The translations under genes were made by a program, and so were the position numbers. Source: Sordariomycetes sp. S80-01Y (taxonomy: Eukaryota; Ascomycota; Sordariomycetes). Taken from it: a stretch of 64,000 nt of DNA. Positions 47,239-57,503 of the stretch are shown here, piece by piece. Under the pieces are notes generated by a model. That model ran no database searches and was not told the origin of the DNA. It saw only the letters and a list, made by a program, of their open reading frames with translations. How positions within the stretch are numbered: position 1 is the first letter of the stretch; the number at the start of each line of letters is the position of its first letter. The DNA is taken from contig JAXQJY010000032.1 in the NCBI GenBank assembly GCA_037042185.1, positions 248,001 to 312,000 of the forward strand. The letters run 5' to 3'.

Positions 47239-48729
47239 ATGCCAGTATCAAGATTGTCGAGTAAGATAAGTGGTAATCCTCTCGCCAAAACCAGAGCATC
47301 AAAAGGAAGATCTCGGTCAGGCTGCCTAAGATGCAAGGAGCGAAGAGTCAAGGCAAGTCAGTCAACATCGAGTTCAGGTGAAGGATGCTTGCACGTATAC
47401 ATCAAATCGGCCACTTGTGTTCGTCAACTTGGGTTGATTCAAATCAGGCCGTTAGAATCAGAATAAAAGCTGATTGTATTAGTGTGACGAGTTGCGTCCT
47501 TGCTCCCGGTGTAAGATCGGTCCACATGTTTGTGTCTATTCCGTCGTTAGCGCTCCAAGCTGGAATAGTCAAGTCACCACGTTCCGCTCGTCGATTGCCG
47601 CGGTCTCAAGCGCCGACTGTCCAGACAAGGCTGCTCGCTCTTCCGCCCCACACAAAAAAGCATCTTCCACCTTGTTTCACAGTACGCCATCGTATGGATA
47701 TCAGATTTCACAGCCGATTGCAGATGATGCTCCGGTTTTCGACACTCACGATGTCTTCCTCTTGGCGCATTTCAAGTCCACTACCAGTATTAGTCTTATT
47801 GGCAGTCAGTCCATTTGGGTCGAGGACGTGTTGCAACTCGCCTTGCAAGTAGGTAAGCCCCCGAAAATGGGGTGGGGAAGTCGTACAAACACTAACTAGA
47901 TACCTTACCTTAGCATGATTTCGTTATGCATGCGATACTAGGACTTTCCGCCCGACATCTCCAGGAGACCCACCGCTATGCTCAGAGTCCCTCGTTGTAT
48001 AACTATGGACTTCTCGAAGCGCACCACCTGAAAAATGCTCTTTCTAGCTTCAACAAGCAATTTCAGAGTAGCATTTCGGCGAATCAAGACGCAGCACTCG
48101 CAGCATCATTCTTGCTCTGTTTCCACGCTTGCTCTACGGTTCACGTGGATCCGCTCACGACTCCTTTCCAGGATAGCTCGCTCGCTTTCCTTCGTGGTAT
48201 CCGGTCAATCGTTGCCAGCCACCATCGCGCTGCCCGCAGTGGTGTCTTCAAGTCTTTAGTGGCACCGCCTCGATTGACACGACGATCCATTCCCCAAATC
48301 GTACCATCTACAGGGCCTTTTGCACATTTTATAAATCTCCTCAATGGTTTACCTCCCATTCCCCACTTTCTCGAAAACAGAGAGATATACGAAGAATGTG
48401 TCAAGTCTCTCGCCCCATTCCTCTGTCTAGCCGAGGAGCAGGATGACACCAGAACAGAACCACTAGAGTTGTTGTTATGCTTCCTGGAATGGCAGGCGTT
48501 TTGTCCTGCTAAATTCGTCGCGCTGGTCAACACTCATGACCCAATCGCTTTGATCCTTTTGGCACATTTTTATGCTACGGCTGGCTCTGTTCTATCTGAA
48601 GCAAAGAGCAGGTGGTGGTGGTGGTGGCAGAGCAAGCCGAGCTACATGGTGCAAGCAATTGATGGACACCTCGGCAGTGCCTGGACTGTTTGGATGGATT
48701 GGCCAAGGACGGCCGTTCAGAAGTTGTGA
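47239..48729 (+). CDS. Zn2Cys6 transcription factor 1 with a GC-AG intron
   Basis: The model is join(47239..47352, 47483..47848, 47914..48729), 431 aa. The 130-bp first intron begins GCAAGT, a GC donor in perfect consensus, and ends ATTAG. Splicing it completes CLRCKERRVKCDELRPCSRC plus KIGPHVC, a textbook C-x2-C-x6-C-x5-C-x2-C-x6-C cluster at about residues 29-55. The second intron (GTAGGT...CTTAG, ACTAACT branch) is 65 bp. The C-terminal part (HDFVMHAILGLSARHLQETH) matches regulators of the sterol-uptake/ECM22-like group. A run of five Trp (WWWWW) comes from a TGG repeat near 48610. The protein probably binds CGG-type sites. Neighbours suggest control of the local genes, unproven. Confidence 0.8.
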
Positions 48730-49073
48730 TGCAGAGCGTGGGCATCATCAGGCTACAACTGTCACGGCCAAACGAAACTGAAATCAGCAGAGTGGGACAT
48801 TATGGCAAGAAAAGTGTGCAGGAGACAGATTTGATGGTAGAATTCCAGTCAGTATTGCCGATCACAAGATGCACCGATGCTCTAACCGTAAATGTCACAT
48901 TGGCCTACATGCAGTGCAACTACTTGTACATCTTCGCAAGGGCAAAAAAATAAAGCGAGTCCTCAATACATTAATTGTTGCGCACACAGCTTAGTTTGGG
49001 TTGCATCAGGCTGTAAGTTGTCCTTAATTCCATCCAAGTCCAAGTTTGTGTGACGGCTCAGCATGCTGCCTAC
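48730..49073. other. 3' flank of transcription factor 1
   Basis: No gene is recognisable. Confidence 0.35.
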
Positions 49074-49186
49074 ACGTGACTCCTCACGCCTGGTGACCGC
49101 GTGGCTACCAACGCCTCGCGGCCCGCTACACTCGGTTGAATTGAACAGCCAATTCAACCCATCTGTGACCACCTCAAAGTGTTACA
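49074..49186 (-). repeat. 195-bp LTR-like element, truncated copy
   Basis: About 113 bp match the same half of the family as the 7848 copy and end at GTGTTACA. Confidence 0.6.
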
Positions 49187-49655
49187 AGGGCGAACAATAT
49201 GTCAATCGTATATGTGGTTGAATAAAAGAGCGAGAGGACTGTGAGTGGGGAGGGGAGGTGGCCAGCTTTTGTATATCTATCGATGTAGGCGAGTGGCTTC
49301 CATGTATACTTAGCCAGAAGTGGCATGCCAAGCTTCCATGAATGCTTAGCCACAAGCGCCATGGTCGCGGATACTGGGGGCATGCACGTAACCAGGCCAC
49401 GCGCTGCATAGCAAGAAGGTGATGCACCAGGGCGAGGACCCCACTGGTTGAAGCCCCCAAAGGCAGCGACAGACACCATCCACATTGGGAGGTCAAGACC
49501 GCGACACTTGGACTTATGGTAGAATATTTACCCCGTTAAATGCTAAGAATCTTGAAATCTCCCACTAAAATTCATTATCCGAGGGGTGCTAACGATTCCC
49601 ATTACTATCATGGGTGCCAACGATTCTCATTACCATCAGGCTCCGGTGAACCGTA
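49187..49655. other. Intergenic, 3' flank of the SDR gene
   Basis: Short frames on the minus strand look like chance. There is a short direct repeat of ATTCCCATTACTATCA near 49593 and 49625. Confidence 0.35.
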
Positions 49656-50634
49656 TTACAGGACGCTGGTAAACTCAAACAATTCCTTGTTTGCCAGAGA
49701 TTCTCCCCCTCCCTCGACCTGATCCGTACTGATGCTGACTTCTTTCCACATGCCAATCAATTCGAGCTGTTCCTCGCACCTCTGCTTTGCTGAACCCATA
49801 CCGTCCGATCCCAATGCCACACGCACTGCCCAAGGCTTCTCGCCGGCGCGGCCCTCCCGCTTCGCAATGTCGGCTATTTTCACTGCAGCCTTGGACAAAT
49901 CTCCAGGCATATGCGCTGAAGGGTTGGTCACAAACTTGGCGACTAGGGAGCCAAACAAAGGGGCGTAGGCCTCAATGGCTGGACCGGCGCTTCCAAACTG
50001 AGCTTGGGAAGTGTCTCGAGGTTGTCCAAGGTTTGTTGGAAAGCCGCCGCACTCAATAGCAACACAACGAATGTTTAGCGGCTGGAGCTCCTTGTGGAGA
50101 GACTCAACGTAGGCGCTTAGAGCTGCTTTGGAGGCGGCATAATGCGACATGTAAGGTAGGGGTGTCCACAATGAGCTCGACGAAGTGAAAACGATGCAGC
50201 CATGGCCTTGGCTACGAAAGTACGGCAGTATGGCTTGCGTCACCCGTAGGTGGCCGAAGAAATTGACTTGGAACATATTGTTGACGAACTCATCACTGTG
50301 AATGTTAGTCTCATACTTGAACTGTTTCAAACTGTACCAGGACTCACTCAGCCTCTTCTGCGGGTTTCATCGCTGACATGCCAGCATTGTTCATCAAGAT
50401 GTCTATGTGGCCGAAAGCGAGCCAAGCCTCATCCATTTGAGTCTTGATGTCAGGTAAAGGGGCGGTGATGTCGAGATCAAGAAGATATACTGAGTCCGAC
50501 TTCAAATGACCAAGGCGATTTACGGTATTTCGGCCTGTGGCAATGACTTTGTCACCACGTCGGATCACCTCATTAATGAGAGATGCTCCAATGCCGGAGG
50601 TTGCCCCCGTGATGAGCCAGACAGATGGGACCAT
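49656..50634 (-). CDS. Short-chain dehydrogenase/reductase 1
   Basis: The model is complement(join(49656..50295, 50348..50634)), 308 aa. The 52-bp intron has GTGAGT, a GACTAAC branch and CACAG. The N-terminus WLITGATSGIG is the TGxxxGxG cofactor motif of classical SDRs. NNAG follows near residue 85 and the catalytic pair appears as YAASK. The S of the triad lies in FTSSSSL. The protein is an NAD(P)-dependent oxidoreductase without a signal peptide, so it acts in the cytosol. It is divergent to zinc-cluster regulator 2, with 408 bp between starts, which suggests shared control. Confidence 0.85.
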
Positions 50635-51042
50635 GCTGGACGCTTCGGTAAAGTCTGAGTATTGTCGTTGGAGAAGTTAACAATGTCAAAAGTTGGTGGA
50701 ATTCTGAAATGATTATTTGCCTTGATCTGTTGCTGCAATGAGTTCTTTTGACTTTCTGGGATCAGAATAGCTCTTTATAGCCCATTCATCTCGCCTCGAC
50801 AGATGGAGTTTCTGTCGCGGACGAGCATGTCGGACATATGACGGAGATAGGGATGAAATCAGGGGTGCGCTCGTTCTGGTGGCGGACCCAAGTCCCTTTG
50901 TGTACCGCACGTGGTGCGGACGAAAGCTGTTCGTCCGTCTTGGCAAGGCCACCCAACGGACGAACGGTTTTCATTCCACCGTTCCCTGGCTGGAATTCCC
51001 TCGCCGGCTGGTGATGCTCCCGCAATACACAACCACCGCAAG
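50635..51042. promoter_or_regulatory. Divergent promoter of SDR 1 and regulator 2
   Basis: This is a 408-bp shared upstream region. GC-rich CGG-type half-sites occur (ACGTGGTGCGGACG near 50910, CCAACGGACG near 50952), but I cannot assign an operator. Confidence 0.4.
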
Positions 51043-53285
51043 ATGTTTCGATCAAATATGCAGGGCTTGATTCCAGCGGTTTCGAGCCCAAGTCCAGTAC
51101 TATCGAAGCAGAAGCGAATGCGAAAGGGGACTCGCAGTTGCACCGAATGTAAGCTTCCCTCCTTCGTCCGTCAATCCCCAGCCGCTGGTCTCTGTGCCGA
51201 GACGATCATCCGACTTGATCTCCATACTACGTGAACCGAGCATCATCTGACCTGTGACATTGCCTTCTAGGTCGTAGACGTAAGATTCGGTGTATCTTTG
51301 GTCGTGCTAGTTTGGTGTGCACTCATTGCTCTAGCAGAGGCCTCGAGTGCATAGATCAGAGAGACAACCTCAACGGCGCCAGCAACCAGCGAAATGATTT
51401 TCATCAGACACCGGCTATTTCTTCGGATGAATCTCATTGTACACACCACAACATACCCCTTTCAGTCTCCGCAAGAGGCAGCCCTTCCCAAGACTGCGCT
51501 CGGGTTCTTCGGGAAGCGTCATTTGACGGAGACCTCCCAGAGGGCCAGTCATGCTTTCCGCCTCTCATCTCCCTGTTGGACAATGTTCAGGTAATGACCA
51601 CGTACCCATTCGACCTTTCAGTATGGGCATTTCTCACCAACTCAGCAGAACGGGGTCTCGATGACACGTACGACTGGCGAACCGCTTTCCAAAACTCCTC
51701 TGACAAAGCCACGGGAATCTGTTGTCTGCGGGACACTACGGTCGTTTCTGCCAGGATATGATGAGATCACCGCTGCTCTAGACAGGAACGGTCAGTGGTG
51801 GGAGAGTTTTCGCCGGAAAACGCGTGTTATCTCTCAAGCAGAGCCTTTCGTGCCACTAAACTCGTTCGTAGCTCAGGCCTACACAAGCACTGACCCCGCT
51901 GAGCTGGCCATACTTGCTGTTGCCTACGTGCGGAGCTTGTGTCAAAGTCATCACATTCTTGCCTTGGTCGAGAATCTCATAATTGCCGATTTTTCGCTGG
52001 CATCCACCGTGGGAGGATTGGAGTGCTTGGTTCTTCTCGCCAAGACATTTACAGACATCGGACACCCTCGTCGAGCGTGGCTGACTTGGCGCAAGGGACT
52101 AGCAATTGCGCAGCTCATGGTGTGTGACAGCTCTTGTGGGTAAGATAAGCTAATATCTTGTCTAACGTGTCAAGTAGGGCTTGCACTTTGGTTCTTTTGA
52201 GACTTCCACCACCTATCACCGGATATGGTTGGCTATTTACCATGGCGACCGCTTTACTAGCCTGCTTCTTGGATTACCACATGGCTTCAATGATGCTCTC
52301 TTAAGTGACACGTCAGGAAACATTACCTCTGGTCCCCTTGTCTCCTGGCTTCCGGAATTTATCCACCACTGTTCTGTAAAGGCCGGGCAAGCTATCGACC
52401 TCAATAGGTCGTCTACGAGCCCTTTCTTTGCAAAGGCTGTGCTCCTAGATGAACAGATGGACGCCATGTACGCTACAGCACCCGCTGGTTGGTGGGACGT
52501 TCCAACCAAGTGTCCAGAGTCGTCCGCCGAGGTCAATGATCTCATCGACCGCATGCTAATCCAGTTCTTCTTCTTCCACGTTCGAATGTACATTCACCTA
52601 CCGTTCCTGACCTCATCGCTATCGCTGTCGAAATACAACCTCAGCAGGACATTATGCGTGGATGCCGCTCGCAACATGGTCAAACGATTCCTGTTGCTCC
52701 GATCCGAAGAGTCTGGCAAGAGTCTTTTCGACTGCAAGACTTCCGACTTTGTCGGTTTTGCTGCCACGGTGGTTCTTTTGGTTGGCTGCTCGAGTGCGAG
52801 TGAAATATTCTGCACGACTTACAGTGAGGACCTTGAGCTAATTGCAAATGTGGAAACGATTTTTCGAAATCTGGACAGGAGGACCGACTGCAGGATCGCT
52901 TCGCAGTGCCGCAACGCACTAGCGCTACTTTCAAAGCCACTGCCAAACGGTGCCACCGAGCAGACGATCCAAATTCCATACGTCGGCAAATTTAAGCGCA
53001 GACAGCCAGCCGCTAGTCATCAAACCGTGGGTAAGGATCGTGTCTCCTAATGACATTTCAAGTCTAACAGAATGTATGACAGCCCCTGGTGATCTTGCTA
53101 AGCAGGCTCTTGCTATTGAAGGTTGTACTGTCGAGTATATGGGCTGCACCGCTCACAACGCTTTAATGGGGGGTATATGGGACGGCGATAGGGCGTCCGA
53201 GGATGGTCATAGAGCTATTCTTGATGCAGCTAGCTTTGATCTTGACCAGGACTGGGAACTGTTTACCCCGTTCATGAGTTTTTAA
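51043..53285 (+). CDS. Zn2Cys6 transcription factor 2
   Basis: The model is join(51043..51148, 51271..51590, 51646..52119, 52178..53030, 53071..53285), 655 aa. All four introns have GT-AG ends and keep phase. The last is only 40 bp, with a CCTAATG branch. The first intron interrupts the zinc cluster: SCTEC before it, RRRKIRC after it, then VCTHCSSRGLEC. The spacing C-x2-C-x6-C-x8-C-x2-C-x6-C is canonical. The middle region (FGSFETSTTYHRIWLAIYHG, LTSSLSLSKYN) fits the fungal-specific regulatory domain. The C-terminus ends FDLDQDWELFTPF, typical of activators. It sits divergent to SDR 1 and could regulate it. No break is visible. Confidence 0.82.
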
Positions 53286-53383
53286 ATGAATTGCTCTAGC
53301 GACATAAATTCGAGGCTTCCTATTATTCTTACTTACCTTTAAGAAAGCCGTTTTAATATACATACGTATAGCTCATGGTGATA

Positions 53384-53401
53384 TGTAACACTTTGAGGTG
53401 G
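53384..53401 (+). repeat. 18-bp terminal scrap of the 195-bp element
   Basis: TGTAACACTTTGAGGTGG is the exact start of the 195-bp family. It is cut off directly by the next TG...CA unit at 53402. Confidence 0.6.
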
Positions 53402-53636
53402 TGTCAGGAACCTCGCAGAGGCCTGGCGATGACCTCTCTGCGACCTCCACGGCAGGGTCACGTGTGCAAATGTCTAAAAAGACCTCCCACGGGCCTCAGT
53501 AACTTAGAACCTCCAGAGATTAATACAGTCACCATTTACACCCCAGCTATAAACCCTCTACCTAGCTGTTACCCAGCGGCGCACTCCCATCTAGTTACAC
53601 TTCTTCACTCTCTTCGCCAACCCAGGTCCTGACAGT
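53402..53636 (+). repeat. Second LTR-like unit (TGTCAGG...CCTGACA)
   Basis: This 235-bp unit has perfect short inverted ends and an internal CTATAAACC TATA-like box, features of an LTR. It adjoins the 18-bp scrap of the first family. No coding region of a retroelement is attached. Solo LTR is the likely reading. Confidence 0.5.
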
Positions 53637-54812
53637 TCTTTTCACTTAGTGGAAAAGTTAGATTAATGTCGGTCAACTAAAGGAAATACTAAAAGGGCGG
53701 CCGTAGCCTATGGCTCCTCCAGTGGCCGACGATAATAGGTGTGGTCGTTTACGGTGAATAAAGTGTTACAACTCGTCATGCGGCCTTCACGTGAGGTTGA
53801 AAGACCCCCACAATCTTCTCTCAATCACCGACAGATCGCAACCAACAGGTGTACGCTCCCCAGCTAGTATATACGACTCACGAGTCACTCACATTCATTG
53901 GACAACACTCAGCTATCAATAACATTAGTTACTATACCTGCCAGTTCCATGACCTCAGCATTCGACTGTGACGACTACCCAGTCTCGCACTTGTGACCCA
54001 ATGTACTATGAACCTCAAATCCACCCTGTGATCTACCAACCCCGTAGGCAGACCAGGCCCGAACGTCACAGAAGGCGCCAGTGTCGTTCTACATCGGCGA
54101 GCGCTGACCTACGCCAACATAAGGCTGGGCAGCAGGCACTTGCTGATGCTGTTGATGCTTCTGATTCTGTGGTGGAGGGCCAGCCGGGGGTTAGTATTGC
54201 TTCTGTTACGGCGAGGGTACATATCCTGGTTGGTACGACATCGTGGTCGACTGAATGGTTCAAATGCGAATTGTTTGGCACAGAAAGAAACGCAGATGTA
54301 AAAAGCTTACCAAGGTTCACTCAGGGTGCCTTCTTAAATAGTGCAACAAAACTCAATCCCTAGTCAAAAGGCCTCCAGTGGGAGCTGACATGCACCCCTG
54401 CTCAGTCCATCACATGTAAGCATCGTGAGGGCGAGAGGCCCACCCACGGCAGGCAAGAGTCCATGCTCGAAATCTAGAACACGGTGTTGCGCCCTCCAGG
54501 AATGGCTGTATTCTGAATTAGGTAAAGCGCTCTCGCTATCATTAGCCTATTCCCTTGCATACCACCACGGGGAGGAGCCCCGCCCGTCGACATGTCAGCA
54601 ATCTTGTCAGAAAATGTCAGAAAGTGTCTGAGAGTGTCAGAAAAAGGTGGCCAGGAGCGCTAAATTTCAGCCCAGTCGCGCGGCGGCAATTACCGATATC
54701 GCCTTAACACCCCTTTTTTGAGTTATGCGGCCAGAGTAGGAATTACCGGGCTGAACTCGACTCCGAGTTGTTTTTTTCACGTCAGGTTCTTACCCATAAT
54801 TCGCGTCACCTC
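53637..54812. other. Mixed remnant DNA before the bZIP gene
   Basis: A TGTTACA motif lies at 53766, and TATATAC at about 53870. At 53952-54002 about 50 bp match 2278-2326 near the zinc-cluster fragment. An open frame at 53968-54363 (131 aa) follows it without a known domain. AGAAAATGTCAGAAAGTGTC-like short repeats lie at about 54605-54650. Confidence 0.4.
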
Positions 54813-55621
54813 ATGGACTCCACGTGGAAGCCCTATGCGAGGTCATCGGCGGATGACTGGACCACAATCATCGATCCCGCCGAGCGCAAGCGCGTCCAGA
54901 ACCGGCTTGCACAGCGAGCAAGGCGTACTCGTACGTGCCGACACAACCACAGGCTTGCAGCGACGTGCTAACGTTGGACTTTGCAGGAATGAGACTTGCT
55001 ACCAGGTACGGGAATGGCACGGCTTTGCTCCCGTCTCCTCCTCTACCGCAGGAGAGTTGTACCAGTTTTGAAGACGGAGAGCTGGCAGCGGATATCAGTG
55101 TCGTCCGCACCGTACGCCCCGGCCTATCATCGCATCAGACACAACCGGACCCCGTAGCCGACAGCCACTTCATCATAATGCACAACATGACCACTTTCCA
55201 GGCCTTCGCGGCCATCGCCCAAGTGCTCGACCTCACGTGTCTGCAAGACCCCGGCTTCGGCATCCGCACCGCGGCAGCCAGTTTGCCCGCTCCCATCGCG
55301 CCGACCCTGCAGCAGCAAGTTGTCCCGCACTTGACGTACGTCGACATGCTGCCGTGGTCCTCGCTGCGTGACCGGCTGCTCCAGTCGCTGGGGGTCATCA
55401 ATGAGGCCGAGTTCACTCGCGACATGCTCCAGGCCGACCTGAAGGTCTGGGGCTCGACGCCCTGGGATCCCATGGCGTGGGAGGTTGGTCCGGGGTTTGC
55501 GGCTCGTTGGTGGTTCCTCATAGACGACTCCATCATCCGCACCTCGAACTTCTGGAGGGCGCAGAGGGGAGAGGCCCCGCTGCCCGCCTCACTGCTCAAG
55601 AGCAGTGGCCCAGTAATGTGA
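54813..55621 (+). CDS. bZIP-like transcription factor with DUF3425
   Basis: The model is join(54813..54930, 54987..55621), 250 aa. The 56-bp intron has GTACGT, a GCTAACG branch and TGCAG. The N-terminus [20 protein letters not shown] followed by QRARR is the AP-1-like basic region found in fungal bZIP-DUF3425 proteins. The expected leucine heptads do not follow; instead the chain goes straight into a proline-rich linker. The C-terminal part is DUF3425: [44 protein letters not shown] and [13 protein letters not shown]. This group regulates stress and secondary-metabolism genes. The missing zipper may prevent homodimer formation. Confidence 0.8.
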
Positions 55622-55930
55622 GCAGCCGTTACTTCTTGTCTCCTGGTCCTCCTCCAACGGCGTGGATGAAGCTGGTCATAAACCCTTTGCAGGGTTGCCA
55701 CTCATTCTGACATCGAGGAGTCCTCGGAGTGTCACTTTCTGACCACACTTGAGAGTACTACCGGATCCACAGGCACTAGGATCCTCAACAGCCTGTCGTC
55801 ACTGTGCTACTTAAGTTAAGCTTGTACCTGCATTGATGCGTTCCTAGAAGTCCCGTCAGGTCGTTCGTAACCGGCGCCTTATTCTTTTTTCTTTTTAACG
55901 ACACATTCTGTCCACGTGCGGAATTAATCC

Positions 55931-56911
55931 ATGATGGGTGGAAATCTGGCACAATTGTTCCCGTCAAATCCAACTTTTACGGAGAACGATGTGCCATCAC
56001 TCCAGGGGAAGGTCTTCATCGTGACCGGCGGGACGGCGGGGGTGGGCCTCGAACTCGCCAAAATGCTATACTCGAAGAACGGCGCCGTTTACATTGCCTG
56101 CCGCTCCCCAAGCAAGGGCGCCAAGGTTGTCGAGACCATCAAGTCGACCTACCCGGCAAGCACCGGCACCCTGAGAGTTATCATGCTCGACGTCAATGAC
56201 CTCACCACCGTATCAACTTGCGTTTCCAGCTTCCTCGCCCAGGAGAGCCGCCTCGACGTCCTTTGGAATAATGCCGGCATCGGCGAGACACCGGATAGTC
56301 CACTTACCGCCCAAGGACACGAGGCACACATCGGCGTTAACTGCCTTGGCGCCTTCCTATTGACCAAGCTGCTCCTCTCTACCCTTCAGCAGACTGCTAA
56401 AGGCTCTCCCCAGGGTTTTGTACGTGTAGTCTTCGCTGCTTCAGGGGTCGTTGACCTCATGGCACCCAACGGTGGTCTTGTGGTCGCAGAGCTCGCCTCG
56501 GGCGCCCATTCCAAAGACAATGTGCGCAACTACAGCGCTTCCAAGGTCGGCAACTGGTTCCTCGCCTCGGAGTTTGACAGGCGCGCTCGGAAGGACGGCG
56601 TCATCTTTTTAGCACAGAATCCTGGCAACCTCAAGAGCAAGATCTGGGATAGTACCTCATGGCTGATGAGAAAGGTGGTGTCGGTGATACTGCACGATCC
56701 AAAGTATGGCGCGTATTCTTACCTGTGGGCTGGTCTTAGCCCAGACGTGAAACTCAAGGACGGTGGTCGGTATGGCATTCCGTGGGGCAGGTGGCACCCG
56801 GCCCCAAGGGAGGATATCCTGCAAAGCCTTAAGCCAGAGGAAGAGGGCGGCACCGGCGTGGCAGCGCAGTTCTGGGAGTGGTGCGATGAGCAGACTGAGG
56901 CCAGCTCATGA
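55931..56911 (+). CDS. Short-chain dehydrogenase/reductase 2
   Basis: This is an intact single-exon frame of 326 aa. The cofactor motif is VFIVTGGTAGVGLELAK near residue 30, NNAG near 113, and YSASKVGNW holds the catalytic Tyr and Lys. The length and the C-terminal YLWAGLSP block fit the retinol-dehydrogenase-like (WWOX-type) group of fungal SDRs. There is no signal peptide. It lies 310 bp downstream of the bZIP gene on the same strand. It probably reduces or oxidises a small lipid or polyketide-like molecule. The substrate cannot be told from sequence. Confidence 0.85.
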   Translation: MMGGNLAQLFPSNPTFTENDVPSLQGKVFIVTGGTAGVGLELAKMLYSKNGAVYIACRSPSKGAKVVETIKSTYPASTGTLRVIMLDVNDLTTVSTCVSSFLAQESRLDVLWNNAGIGETPDSPLTAQGHEAHIGVNCLGAFLLTKLLLSTLQQTAKGSPQGFVRVVFAASGVVDLMAPNGGLVVAELASGAHSKDNVRNYSASKVGNWFLASEFDRRARKDGVIFLAQNPGNLKSKIWDSTSWLMRKVVSVILHDPKYGAYSYLWAGLSPDVKLKDGGRYGIPWGRWHPAPREDILQSLKPEEEGGTGVAAQFWEWCDEQTEASS

Positions 56912-57503
56912 GATGGTGGTGTTCTCAGCGTTTGCTTACTTCTAGACTGAGGCAGAGTCTTTATGCCTTATTACCATTAGCCATCCTTTATTATTTGGTT
57001 TGGTGTCACGTTCAGCAGGCGCCCGATTAGTTCTCGTCGTTGCTTGTCTCCTCTGCATTGTGAATGATCCCAACGCTCTCTGGGCAATGATATGTCTTAC
57101 TGTCAAGGCAAAAAGCCGGGGCGCGAGCTGCTGCCGTGCGTGTCATAGGCCGTGCAACGAGATGTTCGCGCTCTTGAGGTCGGGCCGGCAAGCTAAGATC
57201 TCCCCGACCGGCGGCCGTCCGAAGGACACGAGGCTCTTCGAGAAGCTGCGCTGGAAGCGGAGGAGCCAGGCTAGAATGATGTCCGCGCGGGGCGAGCAGC
57301 AACCAATATGCTGCGTACGACTTGAACTAGCTAGAAAATCAAGATTCTTTCAAGCTTATGCGGTAGAATAGTGGGCTCAACTATAAATGAACAAAGGTAA
57401 CCCAAACCAAATCCGAGGGTCCAGAACACGGCTAGAGTAACCCGGCGGGTTTGGATAAAAATCATCGGCCGGTCAAAATACTAATAGAAATAATCCCTTA
57501 GCA
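56912..57503. other. Intergenic, 3' flanks
   Basis: An open frame at 57000-57371 (+) has no recognisable content and an odd composition, so I leave it uncalled. Confidence 0.35.

Noticed and set aside
53968-54363. A 131-aa open frame as a retroelement capsid-like gene
   Set aside because: No zinc knuckle or other retroelement signature is seen, and its first part matches the zinc-cluster-linked 50-bp piece. I leave it unassigned.
57000-57371. A 123-aa open frame with a hydrophobic start
   Set aside because: The start looks like a signal peptide, but the rest has no pattern, and no intron or neighbour supports it.
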